Counted from the stretch's first letter, positions 26,184-36,722 are shown. The stretch: DNA of 64,000 nucleotides from Desulfatitalea tepidiphila (GCF_001293685.1 NZ_BCAG01000006.1:682001-746000), one strand, 5' to 3'. The notes: generated by a model from the sequence alone, not told the origin. A program made the numbers and translations.

Positions 26184-27711
26184 GATTCTGCTCATCGATG
26201 ATGAACAGGATATTCTGCGTGTGTTATCCATGAGCCTGCGCATCGATGGCTACGAAGTGATAACCGCCAAGAGCGGAGAAGAGGGGCTGCGCCTGTTCAA
26301 AACTCAATCGCCCGATCTGGTCCTGACCGACGTTAAAATGCCGGGCATGGACGGCATCGAAGTACTTCGCAACATCAAATCCCTGGAAGCCGATGCAGAG
26401 GTGATCATCATCACCGGCCATGGCGACATCGACAACGCCATCGAAGCCCTTAAACTGGGGGCGTCGGATTTTATCAACAAACCGGTGCGCGATGAAGTGC
26501 TGGCCGTGGCCATAGGTCGCGCCGAAGAGAAGCTGGCCATCCGCAGTCAACTCAAGGCCCACACCGAGGAGCTGGAAGAGAAAGTGGCCCACGCCACCCA
26601 GGAACTGCGCCGCCAATCCAACTTTCTGTCACGGCTCATCGAAAGCTCCAACGATGCGATCATCGCCACCGACGACCACCTGCGCATCGTGATTTACAAT
26701 CCGGGTGCCGAGCGTATTTTCGGTCATGCCGATGAAGATATGAAAGATAGGTACATCACGGAACTCCTTCCGGACGAGTTGGCCCGTTTTTTTTCTCTTC
26801 TGCCCACATCTAACGGCACAGCCAAGCCAACCGAATGGGTGGAGACGATCGTCACGGCAAATGACGGGGAGCGAATTCCGGTTCGTTTTTATGCCGCTCC
26901 CTTGAAGGAAAAAGGTAAATTGATGGGGTCGGTCTCTTTTTATCAGGACCTGCGCGAAATCAAACGGCTAGAGGCGGAGCTGCTGCACGCCGAGCGACTG
27001 GCCGCCATCGGCCAGACGGTGGCCGGTGTGGCACATGGCGTCAAAAACCTGCTACATGGATTTAAAGGCGGCTCCTATCTGGTCAATCTGGGAATTGCCA
27101 AAAACGACAATGAAAAATTGTTGAAGGGATGGGACATCATTCAGCGCAACATCACGCGTACTTCGGACCTGGTCATGGGCCTGCTCTCCTTCTCCAAAGA
27201 ACGCGATCCGGAATATGTGCCTTGTGAACCCAATGCCATCGTTCAGGAAGTGCGCCAGATGGTTCAAACGACCGCCGATCAGTACAACATTCGCATCGAA
27301 ACCGATCTGGATCCCACCGTCGGCACGGTCTGCATGGATCCTCATATTTTGCACCAATGCTTATCCAATCTGATATCCAATGCGTTGGATGCCTGCCTCT
27401 TCGAGGTGGAATCCGACAAACAATGGCGAGTCACGATTCGAACTCACCGCATGGAAAACGATCAGATCTGCTTCGAAATAATCGATAACGGAAGCGGGAT
27501 GAGCCCGGAAGTTCAAAAAAAATTGTTTTCCCGGTTCTTCAGCACCAAGGGACACCGGGGCACGGGATTGGGGTTGTTGGTCACCCGTAAATTGGTTAAG
27601 GAACATCACGGCACCATCACGGTTCAATCGAAACCAGGGGCCGGCACTACGTTTGCCTTTTGCCTGCCGTTCATGCGACACTGCGCAGCGGCCGCCGGAT
27701 CGAGCACCTGA
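26158..27711 (+). CDS. hybrid receiver-PAS-histidine kinase
   Basis: 517 residues: receiver domain first (acidic D14/D15, phospho-acceptor D58 in LVLTDVKMPGMDG), a short coiled coil, a PAS domain (about 158-280, NDAIIATDDHLRIVIYNPGA), HisKA with His293 in GVAHGVKNLLHGFKGG, and HATPase (NLISNALDACL, DNGSGMS, GTGLGLLVT). The HGVKN motif replaces the more usual HEIKN. The receiver could accept phosphate from the upstream kinase and gate this kinase's output. Start at 26158 lies inside the upstream gene. Confidence 0.88.
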   Translation: MPTNRQIHKILLIDDEQDILRVLSMSLRIDGYEVITAKSGEEGLRLFKTQSPDLVLTDVKMPGMDGIEVLRNIKSLEADAEVIIITGHGDIDNAIEALKLGASDFINKPVRDEVLAVAIGRAEEKLAIRSQLKAHTEELEEKVAHATQELRRQSNFLSRLIESSNDAIIATDDHLRIVIYNPGAERIFGHADEDMKDRYITELLPDELARFFSLLPTSNGTAKPTEWVETIVTANDGERIPVRFYAAPLKEKGKLMGSVSFYQDLREIKRLEAELLHAERLAAIGQTVAGVAHGVKNLLHGFKGGSYLVNLGIAKNDNEKLLKGWDIIQRNITRTSDLVMGLLSFSKERDPEYVPCEPNAIVQEVRQMVQTTADQYNIRIETDLDPTVGTVCMDPHILHQCLSNLISNALDACLFEVESDKQWRVTIRTHRMENDQICFEIIDNGSGMSPEVQKKLFSRFFSTKGHRGTGLGLLVTRKLVKEHHGTITVQSKPGAGTTFAFCLPFMRHCAAAAGSST

Positions 27712-27843
27712 ACCGCGCGGTGACGAAAGCCCATCGCGAATGTTACCCGCGATTTGTCTTTGCATTCAAAAACGGGCTATTGGATTGAGACCAGTGGCAA
27801 AATCGAAATAATACCTTCAATCGGCGCCAAGGAGGAAAATCAT

Positions 27844-28236
27844 ATGGGTAAAAAAGTTCTCGTGGTGGACGACGATCCGGATGTCAGACTCTTCAGCGTC
27901 ACCGTCCTGGAAGAACATGGGTATACACCGCTGGAAGCAACCGACGGAGAACAGGGTTTGGCCATCGTCAAAAGCGAGCAACCCGATCTGGTCATTCTGG
28001 ACGTGTTGATGCCCAAGGAGAGCGGTGTGAGGTTGTTTCGCCACATCAAGACGGACCCGAAACTCCAAAAAATCCCGGTGATCATCTTGTCTGGTATCAC
28101 CCAGAAATCTTTTTTGCGTTCCCAGAAAGCCCTGACCGAATTCGGCGGGGCAGCGGTGCCGGAACCAGAAGCCTATCTGGAAAAGCCGGTTGAGCCCGAG
28201 GAGCTCGCCACGGCCATCCGGAACATATTGCACTAG
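27844..28236 (+). CDS. single-domain response regulator
   Basis: 130-residue stand-alone receiver (CheY-like): D9/D10, phospho-acceptor D53 (LVILDVLMPKESG), conserved Lys in LEKPVEPEEL. There is no output domain, so it probably relays phosphate or binds a partner. Start 27844 follows a good AGGAGG. Between D53 and Lys it has a slightly long insert (QKSFLRSQKALTEFGGAAVP). Fourth gene of the signalling run. Confidence 0.9.
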   Translation: MGKKVLVVDDDPDVRLFSVTVLEEHGYTPLEATDGEQGLAIVKSEQPDLVILDVLMPKESGVRLFRHIKTDPKLQKIPVIILSGITQKSFLRSQKALTEFGGAAVPEPEAYLEKPVEPEELATAIRNILH

Positions 28237-28266
28237 CGGACCGCAAAACAGGAGATCGGCCTGCGC

Positions 28267-29148
28267 ATGAATATCAAAAAACTTCTATTTGTCACTAAGT
28301 TTGACGACTTGAGCTTTGATGCGTTGCAAAGCCTGCTCGTGCTGCGCAAAGCGTCATTGAATCATGTTGTCTTCGTCAATGTCATCGAACGGGAAAAGGT
28401 TTCCATGCATCGCGGCCTTGGATACCAGAAAATAGAAGAGATACGTCTGCGCGAGACCGCCAATATCCGATTCATCGATTGGGCCGAATCCCTTTTCGAA
28501 CAGGGGATGGAGGTGGGCGTCTATATCGTGGTCGGAAACATGGTTCGCCAGGTCTTCGATGCCGCTCGCAAAGAGGAGGCCGACCTCATCGTGGTGGGCC
28601 GCTCGCGAAAGCGTTTCATCGACCAGCTCTATTCCGGCTCCGACGTCACCGAGGTACTACGCCAGGCCTCCATACCCGTATTGGTCTACAAACCCATGCC
28701 CGACAAAATTGAGGTACTTGACCGACCCTTTGAACGGATCCTGCTGGCTACGGATTGGTCGCCGGCCAGTGTCCGGGCGGAAGCCTATTTGAGACCGTTG
28801 AATGGCATCGTGGACCAGGTCCATGTGGTACACGTGGCCCAGGAAAAAGATCTCAAGGGTGATAATTCTATGACGGTTCAAAAAGTTCGTAAAGCGGCAC
28901 GTGAAAAGCTCGAAGAGATTTGTGACCGGTTTGCGGGCGTCGGCATCGATGCGCGCGCCCACGTCTACGTGGGCGATCCGATCAAAGAGATCGAACGGGC
29001 CGCCAAGGACTGCCAGGCCACATTGATTGTGCTGGGGTCGTCCGCGAAACAGGAGTGGGTCGAACGCTTTTTAGGCAGTGTGCCTCAGAATATCGCCGAA
29101 AAATCCGATTACCCGACATTGATCGTTCCACCGCCCAAACCCAGCTGA
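28267..29148 (+). CDS. uspA: tandem universal stress protein
   Basis: 293 residues with two Usp domains (about 1-145 and 150-293). Domain 1 has VVGRSRKRFIDQLYSGSDVT and ends IPVLVYKP; domain 2 has LIVLGSSAKQEWVERFLGSV and ends YPTLIVPP, both close to the ATP-binding G-x2-G-x9-G-S/T pattern, more degenerate in domain 2. Cytosolic; function by family is stress tolerance, often through ATP or partner binding. It sits 30 bases after the lone receiver and 45 before cytidylate-kinase-like paralogue 3, so it is likely part of the same operon. Confidence 0.9.
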   Translation: MNIKKLLFVTKFDDLSFDALQSLLVLRKASLNHVVFVNVIEREKVSMHRGLGYQKIEEIRLRETANIRFIDWAESLFEQGMEVGVYIVVGNMVRQVFDAARKEEADLIVVGRSRKRFIDQLYSGSDVTEVLRQASIPVLVYKPMPDKIEVLDRPFERILLATDWSPASVRAEAYLRPLNGIVDQVHVVHVAQEKDLKGDNSMTVQKVRKAAREKLEEICDRFAGVGIDARAHVYVGDPIKEIERAAKDCQATLIVLGSSAKQEWVERFLGSVPQNIAEKSDYPTLIVPPPKPS

Positions 29149-29193
29149 ACGAGATCATAACAGCTGCCATCGGGGCATAGGAGGAAGAAGAAC

Positions 29194-29811
29194 ATGGCCG
29201 TTATCACCATATCACGCAAATTTGGTGCCGGGGGGAAAACCCTGGGTGAGCGTGTGGCAAAACGATTGGGATACACCTTCGCGGACGAAGACATCGTTCA
29301 AAAGATCGCCGAACTGGCCCGGGTATCTTCCGGATGGGTGGAATCCGTGGAAAAGGAGGCCGGCGGTCGGTTGTCCCGCATTATCAACAAAATGGTATCC
29401 AAACCGCTCGTGGATCGGATCCTTAAAGACGAGCGGGGTTATATTGATGAACAGATTTACCTGGATTACCTGGTGGTGTTGATCTCCCATATGGCCGAAG
29501 AGGGTAACGTGGTGATTCTGGGACGGGGGAGCCAGTATATCCTGAGCGACATGCCCGAAGCCTATCATGTGCTGTTGATCAACAGCTTTGAAAATCGGGT
29601 CCGTTTTATCATGGCGCATTACAACATGACCGAACAGCGTGCCGCCCAATTGGTAAGGGTCAATGACAAACGAAGGGCCAACCTTTATCACAAGTTGAGC
29701 AAACAAGACTATGACCAGCCGGAGTTGTACCACCTGGTCATCAACACCGCCCGCGTGCCGCTGGAGGATGCCGAGCGCCTTGTGGTCCAGATGGTCAATC
29801 CAGAAGCCTGA
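29194..29811 (+). CDS. cytidylate-kinase-like family protein (paralogue 3)
   Basis: 205 residues: P-loop region ITISRKFGAGGKTLGERVAK, then FADEDIVQKIAELARVSSGW, NVVILGRGSQYILSD, KRRANLYHKLSKQDYDQPEL. It aligns along its whole length with paralogue 2, so a duplication is likely; the two bracket the antiporter/kinase/Usp genes. GGAGGAAG precedes the ATG. Substrate unknown. Confidence 0.85.
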   Translation: MAVITISRKFGAGGKTLGERVAKRLGYTFADEDIVQKIAELARVSSGWVESVEKEAGGRLSRIINKMVSKPLVDRILKDERGYIDEQIYLDYLVVLISHMAEEGNVVILGRGSQYILSDMPEAYHVLLINSFENRVRFIMAHYNMTEQRAAQLVRVNDKRRANLYHKLSKQDYDQPELYHLVINTARVPLEDAERLVVQMVNPEA

Positions 29812-30150
29812 GCCCCTACGAAAAGCCCCCCACCTTTCTCTTGGGGGAAAAGCAACGGCGGACCGGACGTCTTGGCGCAACCCCACCGCCAACGCCGAAT
29901 CTCCGTTGACAGGCCATCACACCTTGATATAGTCTGCCGCCGGTCGATTGCAGGCAAACAACCTTCCGGACAGGATGAGGGCGATGCAACGCGCCGTCAT
30001 CTTTCCGTCGTCTATTTGCCGATAGTACGGCTCACCACAAGCCATGTCAAACTTGAACCCAAAAGCTCTTTTGAAATGGCTTGTAAACAATCGATGCGGA
30101 TCACTCCCCCTGCATAAAATGCCTCATTATTATCAAGGAGCGGGTCATAA
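29812..30150. other. intergenic region upstream of metK
   Basis: 339 bases without a supportable gene. It starts with a weak C5/G5 hairpin (about 29825-29848) that may end the upstream transcript, and must contain the metK promoter. I compared it by eye with SAM-I, SAM-II and SAH riboswitch cores and saw no match. Confidence 0.5.
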
Positions 30151-31320
30151 ATGAACAAAGAACACTACTTCTTTACATCAGAATCGGTCACCGAGGGACA
30201 CCCGGACAAGGTCGCCGACGCCATATCCGATGCGGTCCTGGATGCCATCATGGCCCAGGACACCGCCTGCCGGGTGGCATGCGAAACCCTGGTCACCACC
30301 GGACTGGCATTTATCGCCGGCGAAATCACCACGTCCTGCTACGTCAATATCCCCGATATCGTAAGACATACCATTCGCAATATCGGATACGACTCTTCCC
30401 AAATGGGCTTCGACTGGCAGACCTGCTCGGTGATCACCAGCCTCGATCGCCAGTCGTCGGACATTGCCCAGGGTGTCAATGTGGGCGAAGGGCTCTACAA
30501 GGAGCAAGGCGCCGGCGACCAGGGGCTGATGTTCGGATTTGCCACCGATGATACCCCGGAACTGATGCCCATGCCGATCATGTATGCCCATAAACTGACC
30601 CAGCGGCTGGCGCAGGTTCGCAAAATCGGCATCCTGGACTTTCTCAGGCCGGACGGCAAATCCCAGGTGACCATAGAATATGAAAACGGTACCCCGCTGC
30701 GGGTCGACACCATCGTGGTTTCTTCCCAGCACATCCCCGAGGTGGGCTATGACCGGCTCAAAGAGGCGATCGTGGAAGAGGTCATCAAAAAGGTAATCCC
30801 GAGCGACATGATCGATGGTGATACCCGCTATTTCATCAATCCGACCGGCCGTTTTGTGATCGGTGGGCCCATGGGCGACTGCGGCTTGACCGGACGTAAA
30901 ATCATCGTCGACACCTATGGCGGACAAGGCAGTCACGGCGGCGGTTGTTTTTCCGGCAAGGATCCATCGAAGGTCGACCGAAGCGCCAGTTATATGGGCC
31001 GCTACGTGGCCAAGAACCTGGTCGCCGCAGGGCTGGCAAAAAAATGCGAAGTTCAGGTGGCCTATGCCATCGGCGTGGCCCAACCCGTGTCGGTCATGAT
31101 CGATTTCATGGGCACCGGTAACATCGCCGAAAGTCGCGCCCGGCAAATCGTTACGGAGGTGTTTGACTTAAGGCCGGCGGCCATTATCCAACAGCTGGAT
31201 TTATTGAGACCCATCTATGGAAAGACCTCTGCCTACGGTCACTTCGGCCGCAGTGAACCCGAGTTTTCATGGGAAAAGACGGACAAGGTCGATATCCTGA
31301 AGGAAAAAGCGGGACTTTAA
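30151..31320 (+). CDS. metK: S-adenosylmethionine synthetase
   Basis: Makes SAM from methionine and ATP. 389 residues, usual length. Signatures: [20 protein letters not shown] at the N-terminus, [13 protein letters not shown] (the ATP-site hexapeptide region), and [19 protein letters not shown] with [25 protein letters not shown] lies before the ATG. It is followed by ahcY, forming the methyl cycle pair. Confidence 0.97.
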   Translation: MNKEHYFFTSESVTEGHPDKVADAISDAVLDAIMAQDTACRVACETLVTTGLAFIAGEITTSCYVNIPDIVRHTIRNIGYDSSQMGFDWQTCSVITSLDRQSSDIAQGVNVGEGLYKEQGAGDQGLMFGFATDDTPELMPMPIMYAHKLTQRLAQVRKIGILDFLRPDGKSQVTIEYENGTPLRVDTIVVSSQHIPEVGYDRLKEAIVEEVIKKVIPSDMIDGDTRYFINPTGRFVIGGPMGDCGLTGRKIIVDTYGGQGSHGGGCFSGKDPSKVDRSASYMGRYVAKNLVAAGLAKKCEVQVAYAIGVAQPVSVMIDFMGTGNIAESRARQIVTEVFDLRPAAIIQQLDLLRPIYGKTSAYGHFGRSEPEFSWEKTDKVDILKEKAGL

Positions 31321-31429
31321 GAGATGACATTCTTTTATTAGACCTTAACATCAGGTATATTTTTGCGATCATATCAACCTGATCGACCGCATCACGATGG
31401 GTCGATTCGGGATTACAGGAGGAGTTTGG

Positions 31430-32884
<1,455 letters not shown>

Positions 32885-32903
32885 CAACGACTTGATTTAA
32901 ATT

Positions 32904-32945
32904 AAAAAAGGCGGTTCCCGCATGGGTACCGCCTTTATATTTTCT
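32904..32945. terminator. bidirectional terminator between ahcY and the pseudo-receiver gene
   Basis: AAAGGCGGT (32907-32915) pairs with ACCGCCTTT (32928-32936), with an inner CCC/GGG. On the plus strand it is followed by TATATTTTCTTT, on the minus strand by T6, so it can end both convergent transcripts. Confidence 0.85.
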
Positions 32946-32996
32946 TTCAGGAACAATGAAGCCGCCCAATGATCCCTATCGCATTGACCGCTTGGC

Positions 32997-33398
32997 TCAG
33001 GCCACTTGGGCCTTGGGGTTTTCGACGACAAATCGCTGAACGATGTCAAACAGATCCTGAAGCGCAAACGGAAGCCCCAAAAAAACATCCGCCCCCAGAT
33101 CGATGGCCGCGACTTCATCGGCCGGATTGGCGGAAAGGGCTATAAGATAGATATCTGGATGCGTTCGCTTCAAGTGGCGCAACAACTCAAAGCCGCTCTT
33201 GCCGGGCAGATGGAGCTGGACGAAAATCAGATGAGCCCGGTGTCCCGATTTCAGATAGGCATCCATGGCCGATGCGCTCTCAAAGACGAGAATATCCCGG
33301 TTGACACTGTACATCATCACGTTGACGATGAATTCCCGTGTCAAGCGCTCGTGATCAACAACTGCGATTTGGACATTGTCTATGATGGCGATCCTCAC
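32997..33398 (-). CDS. degenerate receiver-domain protein (pseudo-receiver)
   Basis: 133 residues with the CheY-like alternating fold (IAIIDNVQIAVVDHERLTRE; LIFVQLHLPGKSGFELLRHL; IALSANPADEVAAIDLGAD; LGLPFALQDLFDIV). The phospho-acceptor Asp is replaced by Gln (FVQLHLPG), the acidic pair is reduced to V-D-H-E, and the conserved Lys-Pro reads Leu-Pro. It therefore cannot be phosphorylated in the normal way and is probably a binding module. Its first codons overlap the stop of the preceding gene (ATGA), so the two are translationally coupled. Confidence 0.8.
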   Translation of the reverse strand: MRIAIIDNVQIAVVDHERLTREFIVNVMMYSVNRDILVFESASAMDAYLKSGHRAHLIFVQLHLPGKSGFELLRHLKRTHPDIYLIALSANPADEVAAIDLGADVFLGLPFALQDLFDIVQRFVVENPKAQVA

Positions 33399-33826
33399 GC
33401 AACTTTGAGAATAGGCATATCCGCCAGCTCTGGATTCCCGGCCAGACGACCACAGATATGGCCGATATTGTCTTCCAAAGCCCGCCGCCGGTACCCCTCC
33501 AGCCGATTGCCGGCCGCAAACGAGAGCGCCATGACGGCCAGCAACTGAATGCGCTGATAAAACAGATGGGTGTAAACATCGTTGGTGCGTTTTGCTTTAT
33601 CGGCGGGGATGGTTTCACATCGGTTGGCATGGTGGAGGGCTTGATAGAAAACCATTCGGGCGGTTTCATTCACAGCCGCTTTGCGTCGTTCGCCAAGAGG
33701 ATATCCATTCAGATAAGCTTTGGCCATAACGATCAGCAATTTCAACTGCAAGATGAAAATGTCTTCATCGGTCATGGAACGCATATCTTGCGCTGGTGCC
33801 CCACATCGAATCCCACAGCGACTCAT
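33395..33826 (-). CDS. hypothetical helical protein coupled to the pseudo-receiver
   Basis: 143 residues, not recognised. The sequence reads as mostly alpha-helical (FILQLKLLIVMAKAYLNGY; YQRIQLLAVMALSFAAGN) with many aromatics and no transmembrane helix that is long enough to be certain. The N-terminus has three Cys (SRCGIRCGA). Start 33826 is chosen because AGGAG lies eight bases upstream. It overlaps the downstream pseudo-receiver by four bases, pointing to a stoichiometric partnership. Confidence 0.6.
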   Translation of the reverse strand: MSRCGIRCGAPAQDMRSMTDEDIFILQLKLLIVMAKAYLNGYPLGERRKAAVNETARMVFYQALHHANRCETIPADKAKRTNDVYTHLFYQRIQLLAVMALSFAAGNRLEGYRRRALEDNIGHICGRLAGNPELADMPILKVA

Positions 33827-34084
33827 CGATATCACTCCTGTTCATTCGCGCAACGCAGCTCTGAAAGCACCGCCGACAAGGCTGGATTCCTTTTAAGCGA
33901 TTCGGCTGCGTTTAGTCAAGGAAAAGCCAAATTAGGCTCCTTTCCCAGGAAAGAGATGGATTCCCTCAAATAAATATGTCATTAAAGGCGGGCGCTGTTT
34001 CCATCGACGCCCACGACGCCTTCAGATGAAAATGTTTCGTACGACCCGAATCGGATGATGAGCCGGCAAAGGAACGAATAGCGG

Positions 34085-35152
34085 ATGCACCACCTTCGGT
34101 CTGTGAAAGCCCTTCAGTGGGTTTTTCCATTCACCATCTGGATCGTGATGGTCGTACAGGCAGTCGCAGCGCCCCTCTCTCCGACCGAACCCACCGCCAG
34201 AGGTAAAAACAGTGAACTTCCCTCTAGTGAACGGCCGACCCTTTACCGCAGCATGTCTGAACACCTCGATGCCAGCATCCAACTCAACGCGGGTCTTCGA
34301 TTTGATGAACTGGATTGGTCCATTGCAGGAAACGCCGACGGAACCGATCCAAACGTCCGTTCCGAGCTGAAATGGAAAGACGTGCTGAGTCACCAACTCA
34401 CCCTGAGCGGCCGGCTTCTCGTCCATCGACATTTATATTTACGCGGCCGCGCCGGCATGGCCTGGATTCGAAACGGCGAGGTGCGGGACTCGGATTATGA
34501 CGGTGATAACCGTACCCAGGAGTATTCCCGTTCCATCAGCGATACCGATGACGACGAACTCTACGACTTGAGCGCAGGCGGCGGTTATGCCTTTCACTTC
34601 CTGGAAAATCGGCTTTTTTTCGCACCCATGATCGGCATGTCCCTGCATTATCAGAACTTCCGGATTACCGACGGATACCAGGTGATCAGTGAAAAACCGG
34701 GCTTGACGCCGGACATCGGTCCCCTGGACAGTCGACTGGACAGCACCTATTGCACCCGCTGGATGGGATTGTGGATTGGATGCGACCTGCGCTATACGAT
34801 GGCCGAACGGCCCACCCAGGTGCCACCCATCGAATGGGAGCTGAACCTGGTTTATCACTTTTGGGGGGACTATGAGGCCGATGCCGATTGGAACCTGAGG
34901 CAGGATTTGGCGCATCCGAAGAGTTTCAAGCACGAGGCCGATGCCCGCGGGGGCAGCGTAACGGCCACCTGTCACATCCCCATCCATCCGCTGGTGAGAA
35001 TCAACCTGTCCGCCACCTATACCCGTTGGACCACCGATCAAGGGGACGCCACCATGTACAAAGTCAACCTTCCTCCCCGGACCTCCCGGCTCAACAAAGT
35101 GACCTGGGAATCCCGCAGTATCATGATGGGATTCGATTGCCGCTTCTTTTGA
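34085..35152 (+). CDS. outer-membrane beta-barrel protein candidate
   Basis: 355 residues with a signal peptide (about 1-29, ending AVAA). The body alternates polar and hydrophobic residues in strands (HLDASIQLNAGLRFDELDWS; HQLTLSGRLLVHRHLYLRGR; LRINLSATYTRW-like near 305) with acidic loops (DSDYDGDNRTQ, SDTDDDELYD). It ends FDCRFF, a C-terminal aromatic typical of outer-membrane barrels. A strand/loop plan like omptins is possible, but I see no assured active-site residues. Not recognised as a named family. Neighbours are two lipoproteins. Confidence 0.6.
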   Translation: MHHLRSVKALQWVFPFTIWIVMVVQAVAAPLSPTEPTARGKNSELPSSERPTLYRSMSEHLDASIQLNAGLRFDELDWSIAGNADGTDPNVRSELKWKDVLSHQLTLSGRLLVHRHLYLRGRAGMAWIRNGEVRDSDYDGDNRTQEYSRSISDTDDDELYDLSAGGGYAFHFLENRLFFAPMIGMSLHYQNFRITDGYQVISEKPGLTPDIGPLDSRLDSTYCTRWMGLWIGCDLRYTMAERPTQVPPIEWELNLVYHFWGDYEADADWNLRQDLAHPKSFKHEADARGGSVTATCHIPIHPLVRINLSATYTRWTTDQGDATMYKVNLPPRTSRLNKVTWESRSIMMGFDCRFF

Positions 35153-35257
35153 TCTCCACACCCCTCGCCAATCGAGACCTTTCAAAGCGTCAAACCAGTT
35201 CTTGCTTTTTATCGGCGATGTTTTAAAATTAATATAGTTAACCAATGGACTGCAACG

Positions 35258-35794
35258 ATGAAGCTTCGACATACCGTCATATGTTTTGCCGTGATCATCA
35301 GCGTATATGCCTGCGCCGTCATGCCGCCGGAGGTGACCGACGACGCCATCACCGACCTGCCCTTTCGCACATTGATTCAGGAAGCCGATCAATATCGCGG
35401 GCAAACGGTCATCGTGGGCGGGTACATCGTCGAGGTGTCCAATGAAGCGGATCAAAGCCGGATCGTAGCGGTCCAAACCGAATTGGGCAGCGGCCAGGAA
35501 CCCAAAGCACGGGATTTGTCCCAGGGGCGCTTGATCATCACCTACAGGGGATTCATCGACCCGGAGGTGTACCAGAAAGACCGAAAAATTACGGCTGCAG
35601 GCAAAATCGTCGCCAGCTCACGAACGGAACCGGGCAAATTCCCGTTTCCCTACCTTCACATAGACATGACCCACATTCACCTGTGGCCAGAGCAAAAGGT
35701 GGTGCCGTATGATCCCTACTGGGATTATTGGGGTCCTCCCTACTATTACCGACCATGGGGGTGGGGCTATCCTTACAGGCCCTATTGGTGGTAG
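35258..35794 (+). CDS. Slp family outer-membrane lipoprotein with aromatic tail
   Basis: 178 residues. Lipobox-like VYACAV: lipidation at Cys19 would anchor it in the outer membrane. The Slp fold follows (FRTLIQEADQYRGQTVIVGG; RDLSQGRLIITYRGFIDPEV; ITAAGKIVASS), known from starvation/acid-induced Slp of enterics. The last 28 residues are almost only Tyr, Trp, Pro and Gly, an unusual tail. Followed by a second Slp gene. Confidence 0.85.
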   Translation: MKLRHTVICFAVIISVYACAVMPPEVTDDAITDLPFRTLIQEADQYRGQTVIVGGYIVEVSNEADQSRIVAVQTELGSGQEPKARDLSQGRLIITYRGFIDPEVYQKDRKITAAGKIVASSRTEPGKFPFPYLHIDMTHIHLWPEQKVVPYDPYWDYWGPPYYYRPWGWGYPYRPYWW

Positions 35795-35893
35795 CGGTAG
35801 CACCCCGGTAGCATCCATTGGTTAGAAGTACCTTGAGGGATGGATACAAAATGGGCATGTCGTCAGACCGGCCCCAACGAGCAGGATAAAGCG

Positions 35894-36394
35894 ATGCGAA
35901 AAAGCGTGATGTGGAAACTGCCCATGGTGCTCCTGATGGGGTGGATTGTCGGTTGTGCCGGAGGCATCTCCGAGCAGGCCCGATCGAAGGTGACCTACTC
36001 GGGAGCGTTTCAGGCGCTTCAACAAGCACCGGACAAGGCGGCGGGTGAAATCGTGCTGCTGGGCGGAAAAATCATCGAAGTTCAACCCATGGGCGATCAA
36101 ACCGAACTGACCGTTTTGCAGTTGCCCCTCAACGCCTCGGACCGGCCGACCGACAGCGATCAATCTGAGGGGCGATACATCGTCCGGTCGGAAGATTTTC
36201 TCGATCCGGCCATTTACCCGGCCGGCACCTTGATCACGGTGGTCGGTCAAGTTCAGGGTGGAGAAGAGCGAACCATCGGTAAAATGCCGTATCGCTATCC
36301 GGTAATCGTTCCTGAGGAGATCAAAAAGTGGCCGCCGCAGACGGACAGTGGGCCCCGTTTTCATTTCGGCATTGGGGTCGGCACCACCTTTTAG
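35894..36394 (+). CDS. Slp family outer-membrane lipoprotein (second copy)
   Basis: 166 residues. Signal with lipobox IVGCAG (Cys21). Slp core: FQALQQAPDKAAGEIVLLGG, SEGRYIVRSEDFLDPAIYPA, ITVVGQVQG. Only distantly similar to the preceding copy, and it lacks the Tyr/Trp-rich tail, ending in FHFGIGVGTTF. Start 35894 (MRKSVMWK) gives a proper signal peptide. Likely cotranscribed with the first Slp gene and perhaps flgM 18 bases downstream. Confidence 0.85.
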   Translation: MRKSVMWKLPMVLLMGWIVGCAGGISEQARSKVTYSGAFQALQQAPDKAAGEIVLLGGKIIEVQPMGDQTELTVLQLPLNASDRPTDSDQSEGRYIVRSEDFLDPAIYPAGTLITVVGQVQGGEERTIGKMPYRYPVIVPEEIKKWPPQTDSGPRFHFGIGVGTTF

Positions 36395-36412
36395 CCCATC
36401 AAGGAGTTCTAC

Positions 36413-36712
36413 ATGAAAATATCAAATGAAATGCCGGCGGTTTATGCCAAACAGGGGATCACGGCGGGTTCTGGCCCCCAGAAAACCGGTAACCCACCGC
36501 CGGCCGCTGCGACGGGAACGGACCGCGTGCAGTTGTCTGAAAGGGCAAGGGAGTTGCAGGCCGCACAGCAATTGGTACGCCAGCTGCCCGACGTCGATAT
36601 CGATAAAGTGAACCGAATCAAATCCCAAATCAAGGAAGGCACCTACCAGGTGGACGCCAAGCATGCGGCCGCCAACCTCCTGACAGAATCTCTTCTTAAA
36701 CAGGCCGACTGA
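36413..36712 (+). CDS. flgM: FlgM-type anti-sigma-28 factor
   Basis: Small protein that binds FliA and is exported when the flagellar hook is complete. 99 residues: a disordered N-terminus (PPPAAATGTDRVQLSERAREL) and the conserved C-terminal helices VDIDKVNRIKSQIKEGTYQV followed by KHAAANLLTESLL. AAGGAG precedes the ATG. No other flagellar gene is in the window, which is unusual, as flgM normally sits with flgA or flgN. Confidence 0.87.
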   Translation: MKISNEMPAVYAKQGITAGSGPQKTGNPPPAAATGTDRVQLSERARELQAAQQLVRQLPDVDIDKVNRIKSQIKEGTYQVDAKHAAANLLTESLLKQAD

Positions 36713-36722
36713 GCCGAGAGTC

